A DNA stretch of 18,576 bases from CAIQPO01 sp964648275. Its GTDB lineage: Bacteria > Patescibacteriota > Microgenomatia > UBA1400 > MFAQ01. Location of the stretch: assembly GCA_964648275.1 (NCBI GenBank), contig CAZYOB010000018.1:1-18576 (forward strand), read 5' to 3'. Shown in pieces: positions 1 to 6,984 of this stretch (position 1 is its first letter; every line of letters starts with the position of its first letter). The notes beneath the pieces were generated by a model. That model was not told the DNA's origin, searched no databases, and saw nothing but the letters and a program-made list of their open reading frames with translations. The translations under genes and the position numbers were made by a program.

Positions 1-35
1 ATTCCAATGGTGAAGATCATCTGAGACCAGGTCAT
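1..35 (-). CDS. Start of an unidentified gene (partial)
   Basis: Only eleven codons are inside the window, reading MTWSQMIFTIG, so no function can be named. The start is supported by a purine-rich Shine-Dalgarno stretch (GAGGAAGGAAAA) just before the ATG and by an extended -10 promoter about 25 bp upstream. The hydrophobic MIFTIG could begin a membrane segment, but this is a guess from very little sequence. The gene lies downstream of the broken glycosyltransferase on the same strand and seems to have its own promoter. Confidence 0.5.
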   Translation of the reverse strand, partial: MTWSQMIFTIG

Positions 36-59
36 TTTTCCTTCCTCATTCACACCTAA

Positions 60-85
60 AGTATAGCATTCTACAGGCTCGTCAA
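60..85 (-). promoter_or_regulatory. Extended -10 promoter for the gene leaving the left edge
   Basis: On the minus strand TGCTATACT is an extended -10 (TGN plus a 5/6 match to TATAAT) at 60-68. A TTGACG -35-like hexamer lies at 80-85, overlapping the glycosyltransferase stop codon. The 14-bp spacer is short, so the extended -10 probably carries most of the activity. The ATG lies at 33-35. Confidence 0.42.
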
Positions 86-1233
86 GCTTTTTTCTCGGTC
101 ACTCTGTATTCAAGATATTTTCCCATCATCAGTCTCGTATGTGCATCTAGTCCTGGTAGCGCTGAGAAGAAAAAACCCACTACCGGTAATAGGACAAATT
201 CAAAAGGAGAGACGATCTTTCTCCATAAAGGCAGATCTTTTACCTTAGGTCTTGCCTTAATATCGATCAATACCATTGCCAACATACTCACCAGAGAAAT
301 AGTCATGATGGCCGAAGATACCTGAGGTAAAGTTTTTCCCATCACCGTTCTTGAAAAAGTTTCATTTAGCAAAGGAGGCATGTTCGCTCCCAGTGTAATG
401 ATGAACCAGTTCACCGGCCACATAAAGTGATCCTCTATCACCTTGAATACTCTGATAGTCTTGTCCCAGAAAGGTGCCTCTTTGTCCAAAATATATTTCT
501 TGATGATATAAGCATCATCACTTGCTCCCCATGCCCATCTTTTTACTTGCTCATATGTATTTGTGTAAGTACTCCAGAATCCCTGGGCCTCCGCTGCATC
601 GGCTGACACACTGATATATAAAGGTTCCACCTCTACTTCACCTTTGGTAGCAAAATAAGTCTTAAAGAAAATTCGATAGTCTTCGGGAATTACGTCCGTA
701 TCCCAGTAATCGATCTCGTCCATTAGCTTCAAGCTCAAAGTATAAGTGGAGAAATTTATCAATCTGTCGGGGCGGGAGAGCTGGGCCATATTGATCACGC
801 TACTCATTCTGTTGAACACTCTCATCGGCCATGGGATTCTTTCAATATTATTGTAGAAAACGATCGCCCCTTGCCAAATCTTGCTGTAACGGTGTGGGTC
901 ATCCAAAAAGTGGAAGGCCACGGCTGCCAGGTGATTAGGATGCAGCGCCACATCACAGTCAACGGATGAAATAGTCATTTTGTTGATATCCCAATCCTTA
1001 TGTTTCGCCAGCTCTTTTTTAAATTCTTTACCTGCCCAGGCAGCGTTGCTGGATTTACCCACTACCTCTCCCTCCAAATCGGCCGGGTGATAGGTAAAAA
1101 ACAGTCCTGCAAATGTATCTTTGAACTCCTTCTTGATCATCTCCACCCTACTTTCATTGATCTCTTCTCCCGCCCTCATCTCCATGGCGATGATCGGAAT
1201 GATCTGTTTAGCCCCGATAGTTTGTTTGACCAA
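82..1233 (-). CDS. Family-2 glycosyltransferase, catalytic and C-terminal membrane part (frameshifted)
   Basis: This is the main part of a membrane-bound GT2 enzyme that would transfer a sugar from a nucleotide-sugar at the cytoplasmic face of the membrane. Visible motifs, numbered from the TTG at 1233, are a DxD-type motif (VDCDV, D92/D94), an ED acceptor-site motif (E184-D185) and QVKRW at 229-233, matching the QxxRW of cellulose-synthase-like processive GT2 enzymes. Three hydrophobic segments follow (about 270-290, 308-326 and 345-362). The reading frame is open back to 1278, where it begins TYKEPGEILVRTLEAL, the normal GT2 sequence just after the first strand. The TTG is therefore unlikely to be a natural start: the missing N-terminus lies in the other frame (1208-1567). 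It is the last gene of the MetRS-TatD operon. The substrate cannot be told from sequence. Confidence 0.8.
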   Translation of the reverse strand: MVKQTIGAKQIIPIIAMEMRAGEEINESRVEMIKKEFKDTFAGLFFTYHPADLEGEVVGKSSNAAWAGKEFKKELAKHKDWDINKMTISSVDCDVALHPNHLAAVAFHFLDDPHRYSKIWQGAIVFYNNIERIPWPMRVFNRMSSVINMAQLSRPDRLINFSTYTLSLKLMDEIDYWDTDVIPEDYRIFFKTYFATKGEVEVEPLYISVSADAAEAQGFWSTYTNTYEQVKRWAWGASDDAYIIKKYILDKEAPFWDKTIRVFKVIEDHFMWPVNWFIITLGANMPPLLNETFSRTVMGKTLPQVSSAIMTISLVSMLAMVLIDIKARPKVKDLPLWRKIVSPFEFVLLPVVGFFFSALPGLDAHTRLMMGKYLEYRVTEKKA

Positions 1234-1567
1234 AGCCTCCAGTGTGCGGACAAGTATCTCCCCCGGTTCCTTGTAAGTTCACTTCCTCCCAGTCGGAGAA
1301 TCCCAGTACGTCTCCCATCCAGTCATATTTTTGCCAGGCTTGGATTCGGTAATATGATATGACTGCTGCCCAAGCCAGAGTGGTCGACCTGTAAAGCCAA
1401 TAAACGTTGAAAGCGATGATGAAATAGGCGACACCGATAGGCCAGAAAATAGACCCCCAGACAGGGAACAATATAAAACTCCAGCTGGTTAGACCTGGCA
1501 ATATCTCCAAGGCTCTCTGGCTTGCGTGGGGATATTTATTTATAAGATATCTAAGGAAAGTAAACAT
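1208..1567 (-). CDS. Family-2 glycosyltransferase, N-terminal membrane part (frameshifted)
   Basis: This is the N-terminal part of the glycosyltransferase continued at 82-1233. From the ATG at 1567 (MFTFLRYLINK) it encodes an amphipathic start and two membrane segments (about residues 28-65). It then reaches YDWMGDVLGFSDWEEV, the linker that normally leads into the GT2 catalytic domain. After that point the frame reads unrelated residues (NLQGTGGDTCPHTGG) to a stop at 1208. The homologous continuation TYKEP starts in another frame at 1278. The expected hydrophobic strand before TYKEP (typically HVVxIP) is absent, so bases seem to be missing. The ATG overlaps the end of tatD by 17 bp. A TTG at 1597 is a weaker alternative start. 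Confidence 0.72.
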   Translation of the reverse strand: MFTFLRYLINKYPHASQRALEILPGLTSWSFILFPVWGSIFWPIGVAYFIIAFNVYWLYRSTTLAWAAVISYYRIQAWQKYDWMGDVLGFSDWEEVNLQGTGGDTCPHTGGFGQTNYRG

Positions 1568-2321
1568 AATTGGTGTTTTGCTGAGTCTGCTGGGCAACTT
1601 TCTCGAAACTCTCGCCCCTCAAATTAGCAATAAACTCAGCTATTATTTTAACATTTGCGGGCTCATTTACAGTTCCTCTTAAGGGTTCGGGGGATAAATA
1701 TGGGCTGTCTGTCTCCAGAAGCAGCCTCTCCAAAGGAACCTTTTTTACCAGGTTTCTCAGGTTTTCGGCCCCTTTATAGGTCACATTCCCACAGAAACTG
1801 ACATAAAAACCCATTTCCAGGATCTCCTTTAAGAATTCCTCACTTCCCGCAAAACAGTGAAACTGCCCGGCAGGCATCTTTTTTAAGCCTGCAAGTGCCT
1901 CCCTCATCTCCGTCTCGGCCTCTCTCATATGTATGGCTACAGGTACTCCAAGGTTTACCGCCAACTCCATCTGTGCCCGAAAGAACTCTAATTGCTTCTT
2001 TTTGCTCTTTTTTTCCTTGTCATAATAAAAGTCCAATCCCATCTCTCCCACACCTACCACCTTTGGATGTTTCAGGATCTCCTCCATCCTCTTCATTTCT
2101 AGGCTCAATGGTCCTACCTCCTCCAACTCCTCCGGGTGGATCCCTACCAGAGCGTAAACAGGCTCATTTGTTTCGATTAGTCCTCGTACCTCGTCCCAAC
2201 TCCATAGCTCGGTCATTGGGGAGATTACTCTCTCCACTCCTGCCTGCAATGCTCTTGAGAGCACATCCTTAGTCTCCGAAAGTTTAGCGTCCTGTAAGTG
2301 GCAGTGTGTATCGGTCAGCAT
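1551..2321 (-). CDS. tatD: TatD-family metal-dependent deoxyribonuclease
   Basis: A 256-aa protein of normal TatD length, expected to be a cytoplasmic TIM-barrel hydrolase of the amidohydrolase superfamily acting as a DNA 3'-5' exonuclease or repair nuclease. All family metal ligands are present: DTHCH with H6 and H8, GEMGLDFYY with E93, AIHMRE with H131, FHCFAG with H155, and LLETDSPYLSPEP with D205. The GIHPEE motif near residue 60 and the RGTVNEP loop near 215 are also typical. Its ATG overlaps the metG stop codon by one base (TAATG), so translation is probably coupled. The metG-tatD pairing is common in bacteria, which supports both calls. Confidence 0.95.
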   Translation of the reverse strand: MLTDTHCHLQDAKLSETKDVLSRALQAGVERVISPMTELWSWDEVRGLIETNEPVYALVGIHPEELEEVGPLSLEMKRMEEILKHPKVVGVGEMGLDFYYDKEKKSKKKQLEFFRAQMELAVNLGVPVAIHMREAETEMREALAGLKKMPAGQFHCFAGSEEFLKEILEMGFYVSFCGNVTYKGAENLRNLVKKVPLERLLLETDSPYLSPEPLRGTVNEPANVKIIAEFIANLRGESFEKVAQQTQQNTNYVYFP

Positions 2322-3733
2322 TATTTCTCCAGTCTCATAAATAGAGCCTCTGTCCTCTTTATCTCCCCGCTATTGAACTGCGAGAGGATCTTTTCTGCCG
2401 TTTCGGGCATAAAAGGTTGCAGGTTAGCTCCTATCTGTCTCAAATTCTTCACCAGATCGATCAGTAGTCCTCGTTTCTCCTCCCCTTCAAGCTTCCACAC
2501 CTCACGGCTATTGATCAGCCCGTCGCTCTCGGCGATCCTCTCCCAGATCAAGCTCATGGCTCCGTCAAATTCATACTTTTCAATTAGCTCAATTACTGCC
2601 GGACTCATCTCGACCGCCTCTTCGGGTACACTCAGGCCTTCTTTTTCTGCCATGGCGGCCACTCTGGCACATAAATTTCCGATACCGTTGGCCAAAGAAG
2701 CCTGATATGCCTCCTCGAACCTCTCTAAGGTCACATCACTATCCTCGAATACGGATACCGAAGCCGTCAGGAAGTATCTCAGTGCATCTACCCCGTACTT
2801 TTCTACCCACTCGACCGGGTCGATCACATTTCCCAAACTCTTACTCATCTTCTGACCGCCGGACTGTAAAAATCCACCAACTAAGATCTGTTTTGAGGTG
2901 ATCAGTCCTGCCGACATTAACATTGCCTGCCACATTGCACTTTGCTGTCTCAGATTATCTTTACCGCACACCTGCACCCCTGGCCAAAACTCTTCGAATC
3001 TACCTGATTCCGGCCAGCCTAGGCAACTGATGTAGTTCACTAGCGCATCGAACCAGACATACATTACCTGAGACTCGTCTCCGGGGACATCCACTCCCCA
3101 GGGCATCTTCTCTTTAAGCCGGGAAATGGAAAAGTCCTGCAATCCGCCGGAGACGAACTGCACCATCTCGTTTTGTCTGAACCCCGGGATCACAAAGTAC
3201 GGATCACTCTTGTAAAGCTCCAGCAACCTGTCTTGATACTTTGAAAATCTGAAAAAATAATTTTCCTCCTCGATCAACTGTATTTGCTGAGTCGGATGAA
3301 TGGGGCACTTACCCTCGACCAATTCCGAGTCGGTTTTCTCCAGTTCGCACCCGACACAATACTTAACACTGTACATCTTCTTGTATATATCCCCCGCAGC
3401 CTCACATCGTTTCCAAAATTCCTGAGCGGCCATCAAATGATGCTCATCCGTGGTCCTGATAAAACTGTTGTAACTAAGGTTTAATATTCCTTTTAACTTC
3501 ATGAACCTCTCGGCATATTCGTTACAGTATCCCTGAGGTGTTTTTCCGGACTCAATAGCTTTCTGATAGATTTTTTGTCCATGCTCGTCTGTACCGGTAT
3601 TGAAAAACACATCATCTCCCATTGATCTGTGGGTTCTCGCCAAGACATCTGCTCTGATGATCTCCATGGCAAAACCGATATGTGGATCTGCATTAACGTA
3701 GGGAAGAGTAGTAGTCACATAGTATTTAGCCAT
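2321..3733 (-). CDS. metG: Methionyl-tRNA synthetase (short form)
   Basis: Charges tRNA-Met with methionine in the cytoplasm. Class I signatures are present: HIGF at 18-21 in place of HIGH, NTGTDEHG at 45-52, a zinc knuckle in the connective peptide (C126, C129, C143, H146), VWFDALVNY near 226, and KMSKSLGN at 295-302, followed by the helical anticodon-binding domain. At 470 aa it lacks the C-terminal tRNA-binding (EMAP/Trbp111-like) appendix seen in longer bacterial enzymes. The region usually reading GKDIxRFH reads GKDNLRQQSAMW here, so a commonly conserved aromatic-His pair is replaced. It is the first gene of a minus-strand operon with tatD and the glycosyltransferase. The start MAKYYVTTTLPYVN fits the family and lies about 60 bp from a divergent gene. 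Confidence 0.96.
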   Translation of the reverse strand: MAKYYVTTTLPYVNADPHIGFAMEIIRADVLARTHRSMGDDVFFNTGTDEHGQKIYQKAIESGKTPQGYCNEYAERFMKLKGILNLSYNSFIRTTDEHHLMAAQEFWKRCEAAGDIYKKMYSVKYCVGCELEKTDSELVEGKCPIHPTQQIQLIEEENYFFRFSKYQDRLLELYKSDPYFVIPGFRQNEMVQFVSGGLQDFSISRLKEKMPWGVDVPGDESQVMYVWFDALVNYISCLGWPESGRFEEFWPGVQVCGKDNLRQQSAMWQAMLMSAGLITSKQILVGGFLQSGGQKMSKSLGNVIDPVEWVEKYGVDALRYFLTASVSVFEDSDVTLERFEEAYQASLANGIGNLCARVAAMAEKEGLSVPEEAVEMSPAVIELIEKYEFDGAMSLIWERIAESDGLINSREVWKLEGEEKRGLLIDLVKNLRQIGANLQPFMPETAEKILSQFNSGEIKRTEALFMRLEK

Positions 3734-3754
3734 GCGTCAATTTTACCTTACATT

Positions 3755-3784
3755 AATATAGCCAGCATCGATATCGGAGTGTAA
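3755..3784 (-). promoter_or_regulatory. Candidate promoter of the metG-tatD-glycosyltransferase operon
   Basis: On the minus strand TTACAC (3779-3784), an 18-bp spacer and TATATT (3755-3760) form a plausible sigma-70-type promoter ending 21 bp before the metG ATG. A second -10-like hexamer, TAAAAT at 3740-3745, lies 6 bp before the ATG and could drive a leaderless transcript. The 61-bp gap is shared with the divergent surface-protein gene, whose own -10 candidate is TAACAT at 3782-3787 on the plus strand, 7 bp before its ATG. Confidence 0.42.
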
Positions 3785-3794
3785 CATTAGGATA

Positions 3795-6392
3795 ATGACT
3801 AAGAGATTGTTAGTCATATCACTTGCTGCGTTCATGCTATTGGCTGGTTGGCCAAGATTTTTTATATTTCCTCCTCCAATCACCTCAGTATATGGAGATA
3901 GCGCTGGTCCCCGTTACACGGGAACTGGTGCCGATGACGCCACCGTGGGCACCGTTACCTGGTCATCTCCCACCAATATCTATGCCGACACCAACTATGC
4001 TACCGCTGCCTTAGGTAAGTCCGCCGTCAGTCACTATCTCAAAGCCACCAACTTTGGCTTCACCATTCCCGACAACTCCACCATCAATGGCATTACCGTC
4101 ACCATCGACAGGAGAGAAGGTAATACTCAGGCTGCTGGGGGTATTAAAGATAACGAAGTCAAGTTAGTCGACGACACCGGGGTCATCCTCTCTACCTCCA
4201 GAGCCGATACGGCTACTTTTTGGCCTACGTCGGACGGAACTGTCTCCTACGGGGGTGTCTCCGATATCTGGGGTGAAACTGCAGGGTTTTGGACCTCGGC
4301 CAAGATCAATGATCTTGATTTCGGTGTGGTCATCTCTGTTATTAACACAAAAGTTTCTGGAGGAGGTGCAGCAGAAGATGCTTTAGTAGACTATATCCAG
4401 ATCACTGTCACCTACACTCCCCCTCAACCTGACTTGACCCAAATTCACTATCGTTGGCGTAATGACGACAATAATGAAGCCTCGGCCAGCTGGAGAAAAG
4501 ACGAAGACACCTCGATGAATCGCACCAAGAGCGTTACCATGCGTCTCCGTGTCGAGATATCCAACGAAGGTTTTGCCGATTCAAGTAGTACCGCCTACAG
4601 AATTGAATATGCCACCCAGGTCGGTGGTGCTTGTGGTGGAGGTGACGAAAGCTTTGCCGCGGTTCCGGTGACTGCTACTTCCGAGCCGTTCGATATCCAG
4701 GACAGCACCAATCTGACCGATGGTGCCTCGTCCACCAATATCTCATCCGGTCTTACCGACGAGAACGCCACGTTCGTCGCCGGGCAGGTCAAAGATACTT
4801 CCAACGAGACTTCAGGGATTACTTTGACTACAACACAATTCACCGAGATAGAATATGCCCTTCAGGCAAATACTAATGCCGTCACCGGGACAACGTACTG
4901 CTTCAGGGTCACAAATGCCGGTTCGACCACATATTTTACTTACTCCGCATATCCTCAATGGACGGTAGGTGAACCGATCATGGATCAGAAGCATTTCCGC
5001 TGGAGGAATGACGATGGCGGAGAGACCAGTGGTACCGAAGATGCGGGAATAATAAGACCTGACACCTCCGATGTCACCAACAACATGGCTATTACCGGTA
5101 GCGCCTGTTCCGGTGCTGCCTGGTGTACTCTTGATGATTCTGTTACCCAACCAACGGCGGGAGATATTGCTGATCACGCAGCCGAGGGTACTGATAATGA
5201 ACTTGTTACCGTCAACACCGGCACAATAGACCTGAGCGGTGGCACAGTCCCTTCAATTGTTGTCTGGCTCTATGCTACTGGTAGTGAAAACGTCGATCTC
5301 TTCGCCAATGATCCCACCAACGGCCAAACCACTTGTGCCTCTAATGCAAGCGTGCCCGATCCCGGTTGGGTCAGTGGCACCTGCACATTCGCCTCTGCAC
5401 TTTCTCAGTCGGATCTTGATTCACTCACACTGACAATTAGACATAACCAGGTCGGCGGTGCAGGTACCAATACCTATTCCACTCTTTACGCACAAGTAAA
5501 TAAAAATGTTACCGCCGCTACTTGGAAGCAAAACGAGGATGTTGTCCATTCCGGTCAGGCAACAGCCTCAAATATTAGACTCCGTTTTTCGGTAGCGAAC
5601 ACTGGTGAGGTTTCGGGATCACGTGACCTGAATCTCGAGTACGCTCAAAGGACCGACACGACCTGTGGCGACGAGACTTTTGTCTCGGTTCCTGTGGCCT
5701 CGGGCTCACCGTTCGAAATGGTCACCTCAGCTAATTTTGCCGACTCGGATCCAACTACGGCTCAACTGACGTCGACCGGCACATTCACCGCAGGAAAAAT
5801 AATCGAGGACCCTTCAAACACATCAGGATCAATAACCATTGATACTAACTACTACACGGAGGTTGAGTATGTATTTCAGGCAGCCTCGTCCGCAGGAGGT
5901 AATACATACTGCTTCCGTGTCTCAAATGCCGGGACGGCTCTTGATACCTATACCAAATATGCTGAGATCTCAGTGACTGCCGGTGGTGCGGTCATCTCGG
6001 TCGTTCTAGATACCGACGGCTCTATCACTTACGGGACTCTCGCCGCCTTATCCAGCCAAGATACGACCTCATCGGGTCTGAATGATACTCAGACCGCCCG
6101 CAACGATGGTACTGTCACTGAGACTTTCAATATTAAGACAAGTAACGCCACCGGTGGAACACAATGGACCCTCGGCAGTTCCGCCGGTTCGGATATTTTT
6201 GTTCATGAATTTTCGACCAACAGTGGTGGAGCTTGGACGAAATTTACTACGGCTGATAGCTATCAGCAGCTGGCCACCGGCATTACCTCATCAAGCAGCC
6301 AAAACTTCGATCTCAGGATCACCGTTCCATCAACATCTACTGACTTCCAACAAAAAAACATCTCTGTCACTATTCAGGCTGTACAGCAATAA
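3795..6392 (+). CDS. Large modular secreted surface protein with WRNDD repeats
   Basis: An 865-aa exported protein, first gene of the surface cluster. Residues 1-33 are a signal peptide (basic MTKR, then a long hydrophobic stretch). Module A (about 35-208) looks like a beta-sandwich, with repeated Thr/Ser-rich strands ending YIQITVTYT. Module B occurs twice: B1 at about 214-391, from HYRWRNDD to TYCFRVTNAG, and B2, from FRWRNDD at 401 to TYCFRVSNAG near 713. B2 is interrupted at about 414-574 by a further A-like module. Module C (733-863, from YGTL to a WTL motif at 791-793) is shared with the next gene. There is no C-terminal membrane helix or LPxTG signal, so it must be released or held non-covalently. 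Paired cysteines such as C280, C369, C514 and C530 suggest disulphides. The function is unknown; adhesion or cell-envelope structure is an inference. Confidence 0.85.
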   Translation: MTKRLLVISLAAFMLLAGWPRFFIFPPPITSVYGDSAGPRYTGTGADDATVGTVTWSSPTNIYADTNYATAALGKSAVSHYLKATNFGFTIPDNSTINGITVTIDRREGNTQAAGGIKDNEVKLVDDTGVILSTSRADTATFWPTSDGTVSYGGVSDIWGETAGFWTSAKINDLDFGVVISVINTKVSGGGAAEDALVDYIQITVTYTPPQPDLTQIHYRWRNDDNNEASASWRKDEDTSMNRTKSVTMRLRVEISNEGFADSSSTAYRIEYATQVGGACGGGDESFAAVPVTATSEPFDIQDSTNLTDGASSTNISSGLTDENATFVAGQVKDTSNETSGITLTTTQFTEIEYALQANTNAVTGTTYCFRVTNAGSTTYFTYSAYPQWTVGEPIMDQKHFRWRNDDGGETSGTEDAGIIRPDTSDVTNNMAITGSACSGAAWCTLDDSVTQPTAGDIADHAAEGTDNELVTVNTGTIDLSGGTVPSIVVWLYATGSENVDLFANDPTNGQTTCASNASVPDPGWVSGTCTFASALSQSDLDSLTLTIRHNQVGGAGTNTYSTLYAQVNKNVTAATWKQNEDVVHSGQATASNIRLRFSVANTGEVSGSRDLNLEYAQRTDTTCGDETFVSVPVASGSPFEMVTSANFADSDPTTAQLTSTGTFTAGKIIEDPSNTSGSITIDTNYYTEVEYVFQAASSAGGNTYCFRVSNAGTALDTYTKYAEISVTAGGAVISVVLDTDGSITYGTLAALSSQDTTSSGLNDTQTARNDGTVTETFNIKTSNATGGTQWTLGSSAGSDIFVHEFSTNSGGAWTKFTTADSYQQLATGITSSSSQNFDLRITVPSTSTDFQQKNISVTIQAVQQ
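4434..5985 (+). repeat. Duplicated WRNDD module (B1/B2) with a nested insertion
   Basis: The protein encoded here contains two diverged copies of one module. B1 covers residues 214-391 and B2 about 397-730. Matching landmarks are HYRWRNDDNNE / HFRWRNDDGGE, SWRKDED / TWKQNED, IEYATQ / LEYAQR, EIEYALQA / EVEYVFQA and TYCFRVTNAG / TYCFRVSNAG. In B2 about 160 residues (nt 5034-5516) separate the first two landmarks, which are only a few residues apart in B1. The similarity is at the protein level; the DNA copies have diverged. Confidence 0.75.
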
Positions 6393-6938
6393 CTCTTGAC
6401 ATCGGTTTAAAGCTAAGTAATACTGGAATGTATGAAAGCTAATAATTTGGTTTTTCGGCTTGCCTGCTTTTTATTTGTCTCGGTATTGGTCTTTGTCCCC
6501 ATCGTCCTTGCCACTGACACGGCTACTGTCACTGCTACGGTCACTGTCCAAAACATCTCTGTTAGCGTTAGTCCAGGAACAGTCACTTATGGCACTCTGG
6601 CCAACAATGCCTCAGCCGACACCAATCCTGCCGCCACTCAGACCGCTACCAACAATGGTAATGTCGCCGAAGATTTTTTCATCAAGGGTGTGAACACGGC
6701 CGATTGGACACTTGCTGGAACTGCCGGTTCGGACCAATATGTTCATAAATTTTGTGTCGCCACATGTGGTACTCCGCCCACCAACTACACCGCTCTGACA
6801 ATTAACGATTCAGCCCTTGCGACCGCAGTTGCCACCAGCGGCACCCAGACGTTTGACCTTGAGATCACCACCCCAAATCCCTCAACCGTCTATACCGAGC
6901 AGTCGCCTAACATCACGGTCACTGCAACTACGGTGAAT
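5991..6938 (+). repeat. C module duplicated in two neighbouring genes
   Basis: The last ~130 residues of the 865-aa protein (nt 5991-6383) and almost all of the mature 169-aa protein (nt 6552-6938) are paralogous. Shared landmarks in order are TYGTLA, a DT-rich turn followed by TQTA(R/T)N(D/N)G, an FxIK strand, W-T-L, AGSDxxVHxF, a (Q/T)xFDL strand and a final N-I-(S/T)-V-T strand. The relation suggests duplication of a stand-alone module or its fusion to a larger protein. Confidence 0.8.
6396..6424 (+). promoter_or_regulatory. Candidate promoter for a leaderless mRNA of the 169-aa surface protein
   Basis: A perfect TTGACA (6396-6401), a 17-bp spacer and AATACT (6419-6424) lie in the short gap after the 865-aa gene. 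The ATG at 6432 is 7 bp past the -10, where transcription would be expected to begin, and no Shine-Dalgarno sequence fits in between. The small gene could thus be transcribed separately and more strongly than the large one. Confidence 0.55.
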
Positions 6939-6941
6939 TAA
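6432..6941 (+). CDS. Small secreted surface protein, single C module
   Basis: A 169-aa exported protein. Residues 1-28 form a signal peptide (MKANN, hydrophobic core, likely cleavage after VLA). The mature protein is essentially one Thr/Asn-rich beta module (41-168) homologous to the C-terminal module of the preceding protein, with YGTLA at 53-57 and W92-T-L94 followed by AGSDQYVHKF. Cysteines C108 and C112 are close enough for a disulphide. There is no membrane anchor. The YGTL...WxL pattern loosely recalls the WxL cell-wall-binding domain of Firmicutes, and the next gene encodes an Ig-like membrane protein of the sort that accompanies WxL proteins; both points are inference. The function is unknown; a small repeating envelope subunit or ligand-binding module is plausible. 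Confidence 0.85.
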   Translation: MKANNLVFRLACFLFVSVLVFVPIVLATDTATVTATVTVQNISVSVSPGTVTYGTLANNASADTNPAATQTATNNGNVAEDFFIKGVNTADWTLAGTAGSDQYVHKFCVATCGTPPTNYTALTINDSALATAVATSGTQTFDLEITTPNPSTVYTEQSPNITVTATTVN

Positions 6942-6947
6942 CTTCTA

Positions 6948-6976
6948 TTGCTCTAACATACCTGGTGATATATCAT
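6948..6976 (+). promoter_or_regulatory. Candidate promoter for a leaderless start of the Ig-like protein
   Basis: TTGCTC (6948-6953), a 17-bp spacer and TATCAT (6971-6976, 5/6 match to TATAAT) end 8 bp before the GTG at 6985. No Shine-Dalgarno sequence lies between. The geometry matches that found before the 169-aa gene. Confidence 0.5.
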
Positions 6977-6984
6977 AAGCCTTA

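Noticed and set aside
1208..1300. Programmed ribosomal frameshift in the glycosyltransferase
   Set aside because: No slippery heptamer or downstream structure is evident, and conserved residues are missing at the junction, which frameshifting would not explain.
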